NCBI GenBank assembly: GCA_018660825.1
Contig: JABJJO010000043.1
Location: forward strand, 1-64,000
Direction: 5' to 3'
DNA length: 64,000 nt
Source of the DNA: Planctomycetaceae bacterium
GTDB lineage: Bacteria > Planctomycetota > Planctomycetia > Pirellulales > Pirellulaceae
Shown here: positions 45,956 to 56,500 of the stretch, piece by piece
Numbering within the stretch: position 1 is the stretch's first letter
Layout of the letters: every line of letters starts with the position of its first letter
Program-made: the position numbers and the translations under genes
Notes under the pieces: model-generated
Told to the model about the DNA's origin: nothing
Seen by the model: only the letters and a program-made list of their open reading frames with translations
The model's database searches: none

Positions 45956-47245
45956 TTACATATCAAATACAGATTCGACGTTGCCTCGTAGAATTGTCGA
46001 GCCAAACTCGATCGCGCGTTGTTCGGACCAATTTCGGTCGATGACATAACGCTCGGCAAGTACCTTAGAAAGGATACGCTTGTACATGCGGAACTTCGGC
46101 AGTGCGAACTCGAGTTTGTACATATCGCTGTAATACCCAATTTGTTTGGTTTGGGGGACGGCTTCGAGACGAGCGGCTGTATCGTGTTCGATAAATGTTG
46201 GCGTATTGCTGTACCACCAGTGCCCATGGGTAACGATGTTAGGGAATATCCAAGCGTAACTGGCGAGTTCTTGATTGGTAACACTTGCGAGCACTGATAT
46301 TGGAAAGGTGACGGCAGGAAACGCATTGAACAGTTCTTCGTATTGGATGAGTGAAACACGACTGTCATACAGATCTTGTCCCTGAAATACGCCTGTGGGG
46401 TAAACTCGACGGTTGACTCCGATCATTAGATCAAACGGTAAATTATGGGTTTCACATTGCTGGGTGATTGTCCAGAACATCCAGCGAGCCAACGTTTCAA
46501 TGTGGCTAGCATTGGCTTGAGTTCCTTTAGCCAATATTTCTTCTAGTGCGTTCTTGGCTTGACCATCGGAGATTGCCGACGGGCTAAAACTGGGGGGTAG
46601 TGAGATCGCACATGCTTTGGCGTTGTTGTTTTTGAAACGCTGAAACAGAGTGGCGACAGCTTGTCGCAAATCCGCAATTGATTCCAAGGATGTGTCGGTG
46701 GAAACTTCGAGTCGGTCACGCACATCTTGATTGGCTAAATGAAAAACTAAGTCATCGGTCCGCAAGCAGGGAATGTAGACATTAGTGTCAAAGCCTTGTA
46801 ATGAGTCATCGAAATCGTTGGTCAGGAAAACCGCCTCGATCCCGGATTTTTTCAAAACTCGATCTGCCCAATTGTCAGCATCCATTTGTGTCTGGGCAGC
46901 GTTATAGATCGATTCCCAATTCGATTCGTCGACAAGGGTGCCTTCCAAGCCAAAGAATTCTTGGCACATTTCAATGAACCAACTGTATTGAATCGTGTTT
47001 TGTATGGGTTCTAGATTTGAAAGTAACAGTTGGACCTTGTCACGATCAGTAATATTGGGGGCTTCAATTAGTGATTTATCGAGGCCAGCGGAATGTGCAA
47101 GTTCGGTGTAATAGTGATAGCCGAGAATATCGGCGAGGCTGTCGGAAGCGGGATTGAGAGCATCAATGTGGGTATGCGGGTCAATGAGCACGATGCTGTT
47201 TAATTCGTTATAAATATTCGTTCGTAATTGTTCGGACATGGCCAT
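45956..47245 (-). CDS. Uronate isomerase-like amidohydrolase-superfamily protein
   Basis: A 429-residue protein. DPHTHIDAL near the N-terminus is the His-x-His metal motif. LTNDFDD, GHWWYSNTP and GYYSDMYKLEFALPKFRMYKR are placed as in glucuronate isomerase (UxaC) relatives, but similarity to the classical enzyme is distant. Uronate isomerases convert glucuronate to fructuronate; no other uronate-pathway gene is here, so the true substrate is uncertain. It may alternatively be a hydrolase of the same superfamily. It is convergent with fusA, with 105 bp between them. Confidence 0.7.
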   Translation of the reverse strand: MAMSEQLRTNIYNELNSIVLIDPHTHIDALNPASDSLADILGYHYYTELAHSAGLDKSLIEAPNITDRDKVQLLLSNLEPIQNTIQYSWFIEMCQEFFGLEGTLVDESNWESIYNAAQTQMDADNWADRVLKKSGIEAVFLTNDFDDSLQGFDTNVYIPCLRTDDLVFHLANQDVRDRLEVSTDTSLESIADLRQAVATLFQRFKNNNAKACAISLPPSFSPSAISDGQAKNALEEILAKGTQANASHIETLARWMFWTITQQCETHNLPFDLMIGVNRRVYPTGVFQGQDLYDSRVSLIQYEELFNAFPAVTFPISVLASVTNQELASYAWIFPNIVTHGHWWYSNTPTFIEHDTAARLEAVPQTKQIGYYSDMYKLEFALPKFRMYKRILSKVLAERYVIDRNWSEQRAIEFGSTILRGNVESVFDM

Positions 47246-47436
47246 TGGCTTTCATCTGACAGGGCGCAAAGGTGGTGCATTGGATTTAATTTACCTTAGG
47301 ACGCGTTTGTGCAGTAGGTCCTGTCCGCAGAAACGAAGTGTTGCCGGAGCGGGTGAACTCTAGCCACGAATTGTTACCGACTGTAAATCTAGGCATCCGC
47401 ACTTTATCTAACCCGTCGGGTTGCTACGTCAGTTGT

Positions 47437-47465
47437 TTGACTTTTGGTTTCAATAAAGGGACAAT
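47437..47465 (+). promoter_or_regulatory. Putative promoter of the PSCyt1 gene
   Basis: TTGACT at 47437-47442 (5 of 6) and GACAAT at 47460-47465 (4 of 6) have a 17-bp spacer. The start would be near 47473, about 60 bases before the preferred ATG at 47534. Confidence 0.35.
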
Positions 47466-47533
47466 CGGGGTTGTTTTAAATGTTTGCGAGCGCAAAATCG
47501 GGATATTGTTGGTTTTGGAATTTGGATACATCG

Positions 47534-50500
47534 ATGAATAAGCGACATTGTTTGTTAACGGGAATCATCATTGGGTTTACAGCAACATTAAATGTTTTGG
47601 CTGCTTCACACGAGGATGAGGACCAAGTTGATTTTGTAGATTCGATACAGCCTATTCTAAAAAGAAGTTGTTATTCTTGTCATGCCGCAGATAAGCAAGA
47701 AGGTGGATTGCGTCTTGATCATCGCGACAGCGCGATGATCGGTGGTGACAGTGGCCCGATTGTTGTTAAACAACGTCCCGCGGACAGTTTGATGCTACAG
47801 TTGATTGCTGGCTTGGACGACGATCGCGGGCGAATGCCGCCGGAAGGCGAGGGTACTCCACTTACCAAACAGCAAATTGACCTTTTTAGACAATGGATTC
47901 AACAGGGGGCTAACTGGCCGGAAACTACTGACGTTGTCCTTCCATCGTCGCATTGGTCTTTTCAACCGATTCAATTACCCGAGTTACCGACGGTTAAAAA
48001 CAAGCGTTGGGGACGTACAGCAATTGATCGATTCGTATTAGCAGGCCTCGAAGAACGAGGGGTTGCACCGTCGCCCGAGGCGAATCGTGGTACTCTGTTG
48101 CGTCGACTTTATCTCGATGTGTTGGGATTACTTCCGCCCCCCAATGTGGCGCGGGAGTTCCTCGCAAACACTCGCGAGGATGCCTATCGAATTGCTGTGG
48201 AACGTGTACTTGCTTCAAACCACTACGGCGAACGTTGGGGACGGCACTGGTTAGACTTAGCGAGGTATGCCGATAGTGATGGATATGAAAAGGATCGTCC
48301 TCGGCCTCATGCTTGGCGATATCGCGATTGGGTAATCAATGCACTCAATGCTGATATGCCATTTGACCAGTTCACAGTTGAGCAATTAGCCGGCGATTTG
48401 TTGCCCGATGCGTCGGTCGAAATGAAGGTCGCGACTGGTTTTCATCGCAATACGTTGCACAACACTGAGGGGGGTACGGACAAGGAAGAAGATCGAGTGA
48501 AGAAAACAGTGGATCGTACCAATACGTTTGGGTCGATTTGGATGGGTTTAACGGTCGGGTGTTCTCAGTGTCATAGCCACAAATATGATCCGATTTCGCA
48601 TCGTGAATATTATCAATTGTATTCATTCTTCAACGATATTAGCGAACAAGATATTGCGGCGCCGACTGTAACGGAGCAATTGGAATTTGCTGAAACGGAA
48701 AAAGAATTTCAACAAAGCCACCAACCGTTCGTGGTAGCCGTACAACAGTATACGGCCAATGTATTACCCATGGCATTGGAAAATTGGTTGACTACTGAGA
48801 GGGCATCGCGGCACACGTGGGTCGTACCTCCTAGCGTTGCTGTTTCTAGTAAGCATGGCACAACATTTAAAAAGCTTGCAGATGCTTCGTGGTTGGCCGA
48901 GGGACCGAATGAGAGTTCCGAGATCTACACCATCACTGTGGACATGCCAAGCATTTCAGGTTTTCGCTTAGAAGTCTTGCCGGATGATTCGCTTCCCGTA
49001 AAAGGACCTGGCCGAGCCGACAATGGAAATTTTGTGCTGACAATGGTCACGGCGGAAGTTCGCCGAGCTGGGACAGAGGATGAATTTCAAAAAGTTTTGA
49101 TCGCACGCACTCAGGCTGATTTTTCACAACAAAACTGGCAGGTGGAAAAATCAGTTAACACGAACGTGGATGATGGATGGGCGGTCAGCCCTCAATTTGG
49201 AAAATCACATCAAGCGTTGTTTCAATTTGCAAACGGGATCCAGTTTGCCGAGGGCGTTGAATTGCGAATTCAATTAGAGCAGAAGTATGCATCCGGTCGC
49301 GCGCACAATATTGGTCGTTTCCGCATTTCTACCTCGGAAAATGACGGTGAATTAACACTGCAAGGAACCCCTGCGAATGTTGGGTCCGCACTTGCTATCC
49401 AGTCGAGTGAGCGCAACGCAAAACAGCAACAAGTAATTATGGAATATTTTAAGACACACAATACAGAATACCTCGCGGTGGTTAAAGCAGAGCGAGAGCA
49501 CGCGGCGCAAGCGCCGAAGGCACCAGCTACAAAAGCTCAAAGTGTCGTGGAAATCAGTACTCCGCGTCAGGGTTATATCCATTTACGAGGAAATTTTTTA
49601 ACGCCTGGCTCAGCGGTTGAGACGTCAGGGTTCATGGTTTTGCCTCCGGTTAAACCTCGTGAGGAACAAGTTGATCGTCTTGATTTAGCGCAATGGACGG
49701 TTTCGGAGGACAATCCACTTACAGCACGCGTCACCATCAACCGTATTTGGCAGCGTTATTTCGGAGTGGGATTGGTGGCGACGAGTGATGATTTTGGAAA
49801 ACAAGGCGAGCTCCCATCGCATTCAGACTTATTAGATTGGTTAGCCCACGAATTCCGTAGTCAAGGTTGGAGTCTCAAACATATTCACCGGCTAATTTTG
49901 ACGAGTAGTGTTTATCGACAAGCATCTGCGACGCGCAGCGAACTAACTGAAAGTGATCCCGATAACCGTTGGTTGGCACGACAACACCGCGCGCGGGTGG
50001 AGGCTGAGATAGTACGAGATTTAGCTTTGGATGCGAGTGCATTGCTAAGTCATCGAGTTGGCGGCCCGAGTGTTAAGCCTCCACAACCAAGCGAATACGC
50101 CTCGCTGACGTATGCAAACAGCGCCCAATGGAGTACGAGTTCCGGAGACGACAAATACCGGCGAGGCCTGTATACGTTCTTTCAGAGGACCTCGCCGTAT
50201 CCGATGCTGATGGCGTTTGACTCCCCAGATTCAACGCAATGCGTGACCCAGCGTTCGCATAGCAATACACCGTTGCAGGCGCTTACGCTTTGGAATGACC
50301 GGGTGTTTCACGAGTGTGCTCAACGCTTGGCTCTGCGCGTACTAACGGAGGTGCCCTCGGACAATAGTTCGGAAAAAGGTAACGAAGTACTACGACGGAC
50401 TAGGATCAAATATTTGTTTTTGACATGCCTGTCTCGTTATCCGACCGATTCAGAATATCTATCGGTGGTCAAATATTTAGATAGTCAGTTGTCTCAGCTA

Positions 50501-50638
50501 ACGGAAAATCCAAAAAATGCGGAGACGATTATTGGTGAGCGGCCATTTCCTCAGGTTGTAGCGACACCCACTGCGGCTGCTTGGGTAGCGTTGGGCAGAG
50601 TTGTTTTGAATCTGGATGAATTTATTACTAAGGAATAG
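47534..50638 (+). CDS. PSCyt1 - DUF1549 - DUF1553 secreted cytochrome-like protein
   Basis: About 1,034 residues. The frame is open from 47480, but the ATG at 47534 starts a normal signal peptide ([19 protein letters not shown]). The PSCyt1 haem motif is [21 protein letters not shown]1549 follows ([49 protein letters not shown] with a second CxxCH). Between DUF1549 and DUF1553 is an extra beta-rich insert of about 200 residues ([25 protein letters not shown]), absent from the 27931-30372 homologue. DUF1553 ([18 protein letters not shown]) is C-terminal. It pairs with the following DUF1501 gene. Confidence 0.9.
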   Translation: MNKRHCLLTGIIIGFTATLNVLAASHEDEDQVDFVDSIQPILKRSCYSCHAADKQEGGLRLDHRDSAMIGGDSGPIVVKQRPADSLMLQLIAGLDDDRGRMPPEGEGTPLTKQQIDLFRQWIQQGANWPETTDVVLPSSHWSFQPIQLPELPTVKNKRWGRTAIDRFVLAGLEERGVAPSPEANRGTLLRRLYLDVLGLLPPPNVAREFLANTREDAYRIAVERVLASNHYGERWGRHWLDLARYADSDGYEKDRPRPHAWRYRDWVINALNADMPFDQFTVEQLAGDLLPDASVEMKVATGFHRNTLHNTEGGTDKEEDRVKKTVDRTNTFGSIWMGLTVGCSQCHSHKYDPISHREYYQLYSFFNDISEQDIAAPTVTEQLEFAETEKEFQQSHQPFVVAVQQYTANVLPMALENWLTTERASRHTWVVPPSVAVSSKHGTTFKKLADASWLAEGPNESSEIYTITVDMPSISGFRLEVLPDDSLPVKGPGRADNGNFVLTMVTAEVRRAGTEDEFQKVLIARTQADFSQQNWQVEKSVNTNVDDGWAVSPQFGKSHQALFQFANGIQFAEGVELRIQLEQKYASGRAHNIGRFRISTSENDGELTLQGTPANVGSALAIQSSERNAKQQQVIMEYFKTHNTEYLAVVKAEREHAAQAPKAPATKAQSVVEISTPRQGYIHLRGNFLTPGSAVETSGFMVLPPVKPREEQVDRLDLAQWTVSEDNPLTARVTINRIWQRYFGVGLVATSDDFGKQGELPSHSDLLDWLAHEFRSQGWSLKHIHRLILTSSVYRQASATRSELTESDPDNRWLARQHRARVEAEIVRDLALDASALLSHRVGGPSVKPPQPSEYASLTYANSAQWSTSSGDDKYRRGLYTFFQRTSPYPMLMAFDSPDSTQCVTQRSHSNTPLQALTLWNDRVFHECAQRLALRVLTEVPSDNSSEKGNEVLRRTRIKYLFLTCLSRYPTDSEYLSVVKYLDSQLSQLTENPKNAETIIGERPFPQVVATPTAAAWVALGRVVLNLDEFITKE

Positions 50639-50724
50639 CGGCGCGTCAGCGTAAAATCGGTAACCAACGGTGAAAGTATAGTTTACCGTTGGGGATGAGA
50701 GTTAGAAAAGTGTGGAGTGGAAAA

Positions 50725-52212
50725 ATGCAACAAATACAAACGATGAAAGTACGAGCGGCAATAGAATCGCAAACGCGGCGGGAATTTTTTACCTCCGCAG
50801 CAAGTGGGCTAGGAGGCTTGGCTTTATCCCAATTATTTGCAGATGAAGGAGCAGGGGCCCAGTCACGCGGAGCTTTGGCACTGGCACCGTCTCATTTTGC
50901 GCCCACCGCCAAACGCTGCATTTTTATTTTCTTGGCGGGTGCTCCGAGTCACGTAGATTTGTATGATCCTAAACCGATCTTGGTAGAAAAAAACGGGGAG
51001 AGTCTTCCGCAGGAATTGACGGACAAAGTTCGATTTGCGTTCATCAAAAAAGAAAGCGCAATTTTGATGGGGAGCAAGAGGAAGTTTCATCGATATGGTG
51101 AGTGCCAAATGGAGTTGTGCGATTTACTGCCTCACATCGGATCTTGTGCTGATGATATTGCTTTGGTGCGGTCGATGCATACCGATGCATTTAATCACCA
51201 TCCCGCTCAACTCATGATGACGACAGGTGTGCCTCGTTTCGGTCGACCAAGTTTGGGTTCGTGGTTGACTTATGGATTGGGTAGTGAAACGAATGAGTTG
51301 CCTTCCTATGTTGTGTTGTCGGCAGGCCGCGGTAGCTCCGGCGGTGTTTCCAATTGGACGAGCGGGTTTCTGCCGTCGACCTATGAAGGCGTTGTTTTCC
51401 GTGGTGAAGGTGAGCCTGTGCTGAACCTTAACAATCCGCTGGGATACGATCAACGAATGCAAAAGGATTCTCTAGATTTAATCAATCAACTTAATCGCGA
51501 GCGGCTTGAAAAACAAAACGATACTGAAATCGCTAGCAGAATCAATGCCTATGAACTGGCTTTCAGGATGCAGCAGGCCGCGCCGGAGTTGACAGATTTG
51601 AGTAGCGAGACATCTGCCACTTTGGATTTGTATGGCGTCACCCGATCCGAGCCGAAGAAAAATAGCTTTCGTGGTGGTGGGGCGAATGTGTACCAACAGT
51701 TTTCCAAGAATTGCCTGCTCGCTAGGCGTTTGGTTGAACGGGGCGTGCGCTGTGTTACGTTGATGCATGCTTCGTGGGATCACCATAGTAATCTCGACGC
51801 AGAGATTTCCTACAATGCGAGGATGCTTGATCAACCAGCCGCTGCACTTGTCACGGACTTGAAGCAACGAGGTCTGCTAGATGAAACGTTGGTTATCTGT
51901 GCTGGCGAATTTGGACGCACGCCGCTAGGTGAAAACCGCGGCGGTAATAAACAGAACACCGGCCGAGACCATCACCCCTATGCATATAGTTTGTGGATGG
52001 CCGGAGGAGGCATTCGAGGTGGCCAAGTTGTGGGGAAAACGGACGACATTGGGTGGGCACCTGTTGAGGATGCTGTTCACGTAAACGATTTTCACGCGAC
52101 GATTCTTCACTTGTTTGGCTTTGATCATCATCGCCTAGTGCACCCATTCAAAGGCTTGGATGTGAGGCTTACAGATCAAGGTGGCAAAGTAGTCGAGAAG
52201 TTGATTGGATAA
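50725..52212 (+). CDS. DUF1501 protein, Tat-exported
   Basis: About 495 residues. The ATG at 50725 lies behind GGAGTGG; upstream in-frame TTG and ATG codons at 50689 and 50695 are possible but lack a better ribosome site. Twin-arginine signal TRREFFTSAASGLGGLALS. Family motifs are FIFLAGAPSHVDLYDPKP, GRPSLGSWLTYGLGSETNELP, CAGEFGRTPLGENRGG and NTGRDHHPYAYSLWMAGGGI. It is 87 bp behind its PSCyt1 partner and ends convergently against the next gene. Confidence 0.9.
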   Translation: MQQIQTMKVRAAIESQTRREFFTSAASGLGGLALSQLFADEGAGAQSRGALALAPSHFAPTAKRCIFIFLAGAPSHVDLYDPKPILVEKNGESLPQELTDKVRFAFIKKESAILMGSKRKFHRYGECQMELCDLLPHIGSCADDIALVRSMHTDAFNHHPAQLMMTTGVPRFGRPSLGSWLTYGLGSETNELPSYVVLSAGRGSSGGVSNWTSGFLPSTYEGVVFRGEGEPVLNLNNPLGYDQRMQKDSLDLINQLNRERLEKQNDTEIASRINAYELAFRMQQAAPELTDLSSETSATLDLYGVTRSEPKKNSFRGGGANVYQQFSKNCLLARRLVERGVRCVTLMHASWDHHSNLDAEISYNARMLDQPAAALVTDLKQRGLLDETLVICAGEFGRTPLGENRGGNKQNTGRDHHPYAYSLWMAGGGIRGGQVVGKTDDIGWAPVEDAVHVNDFHATILHLFGFDHHRLVHPFKGLDVRLTDQGGKVVEKLIG

Positions 52213-52238
52213 ACCTCGGTCACTAATGACTTCAATGT

Positions 52239-52952
52239 CTAGGTTGTGAGAGGTAATGGCGAGTTTGCCAAGCTAGCAATGAGTTCGCTAGCGGCGTCTT
52301 GAGTCAGGAGGTCGCTGCACCACCATCCTTGGATTCGGGCGCGATGGATTACACCTTTTTCTAATTTTTGATCGAGTAGCAGGAATTCCCAGCGAGTTGA
52401 TGGACCATTGCAATTGAGCGTGAACCCGTGGGCATCCATCGGATGTGGAATCTCTAGATAGCTAGTTCCGTTGCTAAAGTGACACAAGATGGCGTTCGCA
52501 TTGGCTGTTGGTGCGTTTGTTTCGCTATCGAGCCAAGTACCTTTAGGCGAATATATGGAAATGTTGCCGGACGTAAAGCTGGTCTGTGAAGTGAGTGTGG
52601 CAGGTTGAAAAAGTTCGTCAGTTTGCAAAGTGGCAATGACTTCAACGCCTACTCTAGATTGCGTTTCGTTGGTGGAAGTCATGTATCGCCACATGATCTC
52701 CGCATGATTTGCTTGATTTGATTGCTTGCCATACGTCGCAATCAAATCACGTTGGCGGGTATAGGCGGTTAGTTGTTTTTCAGATTCGTCGGTAGGTGGT
52801 TCGTTGAGTTGCACGGCGAGTGTATGTGTGAGCGGTAGCTGGTTCGAGTTTAGGTTTACATCAAATAAACCTCGATTTGGAAATGCGAGATCGATTTTGG
52901 CTGTTAGATTGGCGTTTTGAAGATGCGCTGTTGTTGATTGGATAGTCCACAT
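52239..52952 (-). CDS. Hypothetical protein, beta-rich
   Basis: The frame is open to 53054, but that longer form would run across a strong intrinsic terminator, so the ATG at 52952 (237 residues, MWTIQSTTAHL) is preferred. It has no signal peptide, no membrane segment and no recognised domain; alternating polar/hydrophobic patterns suggest beta structure. Its ATG has no Shine-Dalgarno and lies only about 35 nt after the T-tract of the terminator, so expression may depend on read-through or a leaderless message. Confidence 0.55.
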   Translation of the reverse strand: MWTIQSTTAHLQNANLTAKIDLAFPNRGLFDVNLNSNQLPLTHTLAVQLNEPPTDESEKQLTAYTRQRDLIATYGKQSNQANHAEIMWRYMTSTNETQSRVGVEVIATLQTDELFQPATLTSQTSFTSGNISIYSPKGTWLDSETNAPTANANAILCHFSNGTSYLEIPHPMDAHGFTLNCNGPSTRWEFLLLDQKLEKGVIHRARIQGWWCSDLLTQDAASELIASLANSPLPLTT

Positions 52953-52985
52953 GTAATAAATAAAAATAGAGATTTGAGTAGTGGG

Positions 52986-53026
52986 AAAAAAAGACCCCGC
53001 CGTGACACCAAAGTGACTCGACGGGG
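52986..53026 (-). terminator. Strong minus-strand intrinsic terminator before an orphan ORF
   Basis: Arms 52995-53008 and 53013-53026 form a 14-bp stem with two mismatches and one G-T pair, closed by a 4-nt loop. On the minus strand a T-rich tail follows (TCTTTTTTT, 52994 to 52986). Its loop region shares ACCAAAGT and CTCGA (plus-strand reading) with the terminator at 39542-39569. Confidence 0.8.
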
Positions 53027-53073
53027 CCGGAACAGAGAAGAGGCCAATTGCCACTGTGACTTAACAGCGGAAG
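52986..53073 (-). ncRNA. Second candidate small RNA / attenuator leader (about 88 nt)
   Basis: A minus-strand unit running from a weak promoter (-10 at 53085-53080, -35 at 53108-53103) to the terminator. The transcript would start near 53073. It leads directly into the ORF starting at 52952. It is either a free RNA or an attenuated leader; no coding signal is seen within it. Confidence 0.35.
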
Positions 53074-53079
53074 CCAAGA

Positions 53080-53108
53080 ATTTTAAAGATAAAAACAATG
53101 GCTGGGAA
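53080..53108 (-). promoter_or_regulatory. Weak sigma-70-like promoter, minus strand
   Basis: On the minus strand TTCCCA (53108 to 53103, 4 of 6) and TAAAAT (53085 to 53080, 5 of 6) are 17 bp apart. The terminator follows about 50-85 bp downstream. Confidence 0.3.
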
Positions 53109-53527
53109 CACCGCAGCCTCAAAAAAGAGGCGTCGTGTGGCAATGGAATCTACTTTGATAATACCAAACAGTCTGCCGAAGTCTAGTTTTAACATTACAA
53201 AAAACTGCGAATGTTACCTACGGTTGTTGATATCGACCGCAAAACAAAGGTCCAGAACAGTCATGCATCGCGGTAAAAATATTGTTTTTAGGGGCGGAAA
53301 GCGGAACGACTCGCGGATGATTATTTATGGCTAGGATTTTGACTTTTTGGCATTTCGGCTAGGACAGGCCGTTGCGGTAGAATTTAACCGCTGCTGGTCA
53401 CCTATCCCCCCCAAATTATCGTTGATGGTTTAGGTAACCTCTATAATCTGAACCAATTAGTTTTCCTAGGCTTGTATATGCATAACTAGTCCTGAAATAC
53501 ATTGAAAACAGCCTGCCGGGCGATAGA
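53109..53527. other. Intergenic region before the giant gene pair
   Basis: About 420 bp with no supported gene. It holds the putative promoter of the downstream operon near 53422-53447 and a C-run at 53406-53412. A short plus-strand frame at 53098-53334 lacks a ribosome site and homologous motifs. Confidence 0.4.
53422..53447 (+). promoter_or_regulatory. Putative promoter of the giant gene pair
   Basis: A perfect TATAAT at 53442-53447, about 80 bp before the ATG at 53528. The nearest -35-like TTGATG (53422-53427) has a short 14-bp spacer, so the -35 is uncertain. Confidence 0.35.
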
Positions 53528-56500
53528 ATGAAGAGAGCTCGTTCGAGCTGGAACCATTCTATTTATTCCCTTGATCGTTTACCCATGTTGCCCAAATCGA
53601 GTTCATTACGATCGCTAATTGCGACTGTGTTACTCATTCTGTCTTGCGTCGCGTTTGACACGGTGCGTGGTCAGGATGAAGAACCCGCCGGCGTCGAGAC
53701 GCCGAGCCTAGGAGGAGCGGTACGCAAAGCGCCAACGGAAATCTTTTTATTGAAGGACAAAAACGGAAAATTTGTTAAGGTTGCGACAAACTTAATGCTT
53801 GAAGAGTATTTGCGGATGTACAATCAGCAGAATCAGATTGACACTCCCAACACTCCACCACCCTATACGATTGAAGAAACCACTTTCAGTGGCCGCGCCA
53901 CACAAACACACGCTTTGTTAGCGGTTGCCTATCGTATCCGAATTGTTCGAGAGGTTAGTGGTCAATGGACTCGAGTGCCATTACGTTTGAGTCAGAGTGT
54001 AATGCGGACGGCACCTCACTACGCAGGTAACGGTTCATTCTTTGTTACGTGGGACGAGCAAGACGGACATGTTGGCTGGATTCGAGGGGCTGCTGACAGT
54101 GTTCACACACTTACCCTCGATATCATTCGCCCGCTGCGTAAGGCTGGGCAAATCACTCAATTACAGTTAGACACTCCATTAGCACGAGGTCATTTTAATT
54201 CACTCGTGGTGCCGTTGTCCAAGGCTCAGTTCTCCCCTCCGGAAATCGCAGTACAAACGAAGCCCGGACTGGGGAATACCACCGAATTTGCCTTTGATTT
54301 TCAAGGTGGGGATTTGCAAATCAGTTGGAGTGCGAATAATCAGGTAAACAGTCCTGTTACGACTCGGTATCAGGCAACAGTGGCTACTCGATATAATGTC
54401 TTAGGAAGAAAAAACATGTCTGCCGAAGTGGACATTAGCATCGATGGGTTGGGTGCGGATGTAACGAGCTTTGAAGTGTTGTTGCCGCCGTCGATGCAGT
54501 GGGTGAACACCCCAACAGGAGAATACCGCATTACCGTATCAGGCAGTCAGGTGTCACCAACAGGCGACCCGCTGGGGGCACGACAGCGACTGTTAGTGGT
54601 GATGAATAAGCCGGTTGCTCAAACAACCATTGCGTTGCAAGCTATTTATCAACCGACTGCCTCGGCGGTCAACTCAGACCCCTCGATTGGCCCGGTTTTT
54701 GGAGATGCCAACGAAAGCATGGTGACGTTCACCGGTTTTGAAGTACTTGATACCGTTAAACAATCTGGGTCTGTGTTAATTTCAAGCGATGTTAATTGGG
54801 CGTTATGGTGGCACATAAGCGGCGATGTGCGGCGCAAAAATCCTGCTGCTCAAGATATTCCGATGGGTATTGGCAGTCGTTCAAATATCGCATTTTTTGA
54901 GTACTACAATCTTTCATATACAGTGGTAGGCACTGTTCGACCTCAGGTCACACAATTGCAGATCGAGCCACAATATTATTTCAAAGTGGCAGCCACGGAG
55001 GTTCGATTAGAAATTGAATTGCATTGCCAGTATGTCGGTAACGGCGAATATGATTTAGCAATTGAACTTCCGGATTGGGAGTTTGACCAAGTATTTCAGC
55101 GCCAAGGTGAGTCTTCCACGTTAGTAGATTTTCAAGCCAGCGATGGTCAAGTTGGTTTTTCAGTGTCAACATTGGGGGATGATGCGGTTGGCGAGTTGGT
55201 TGTTGTAATTCGGGCGCGGCGTTTGACAGACGATGCAGTACAAGAACAAGATGTTCCCATTACGCTGACCACGCCAAAGATTAAGGCAATGGGCGGTGCA
55301 TCGGCGACCATTAAGCGTTCCTTAGCGATAGTTGCTGTGCAGGCAGCGGATAATGTCGAGATGACCCCTCAACTTCCTAAAATGAGGGGGTTAGTGATTG
55401 GAACGCGTCAAGATTTAGAGGCCTTTGAGAACATTGATAGTGGCCAAACCCCCTTGGTATATCATGCATCCCCAGAACATGCCGTACAAGATTCACTAGA
55501 GTTTCGTGGTTCTATGCGAATTCGGCAGCGAAGTTTGCTGGTGTCTTCGCGTAGCGTCATTCACTTAGACGACCAATTTGCGAGTTTTCAGCAGACTTTA
55601 GATTATCAAGTTGACTATGAAGGGATCCGTCAGATTGTGCTGCAGGTTCCTGAGATTGTTCGCACTAACAAGACACTGCGTGTTTTTATGGAGACAACGG
55701 CAGTGGATTCCGAGGGAAAAACGACAGTAAGTCAAAAAGCTTTGCCGTGGTCAGTCATTACGGATTCTATGGGTTTAGGAAGTGATACAGGCGAACTGCA
55801 GGAATCGGGAGTAGCAGTTGATTTACAATCGGACCATCGAGGGCAGGTTCGAATTGTTTTACATTATCGGCAAGAGTTGCCTCAATTGTTGAGTGATGAA
55901 TCTCAGACGGTCAACTTCCAGTTAATCATGCCTGTGCAGCAAGCAACGACTCAATTGGTACGTAATTCTGTGACCGTTGAGACCCAAGATATATTTCACT
56001 GTCAGCGTGTGGGCAAAGATTGGCAACTCGATAGGGAATCACAATCGGGTAGCGCGGCTGATCGGCTAAATCTTTTTGCGACCGTTGAAACAGCTAAAGT
56101 ACCAATTGCGATGCGTTTGCGACGCGATGCAGCGCTCAATACAACAGAATTGCAACGATATTGGGCTCAATCCATTTTGACCGAGCAAGGGTGTCGCGAG
56201 CGAATTGCGATGGTCATCCGCACGAATGATGTGTTTGTACGAATCCAATTTCCCCGGGACAAGTTTCTGTTCGATTCGCAGAGTTTGGTCATGGCCGTTA
56301 ATGGCCAGCGGGTCCCTTTTGACCAAATTGTATTGAACCCTAACCATCAATTACTACTGCGACTGGCCCCGGAACGACGCGAAGCGGAATATCGGATTGA
56401 AGCTTGGTATACACGTCCTCAAACATCACATCACCTGCGGATCGCATTGCCGAAAGTGATTGGTGCGCGCAACAGTGGTCGAACCTACTGGCAGATCATG

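Noticed and set aside
52953-53054. Longer N-terminus for the orphan minus-strand protein
   Set aside because: It would put a strong intrinsic terminator inside the coding region, so the ATG at 52952 was used.
53098-53334. 78-codon frame with a basic KKRRR segment
   Set aside because: No ribosome site and no family. It overlaps the minus-strand promoter region. The basic run alone is not evidence.
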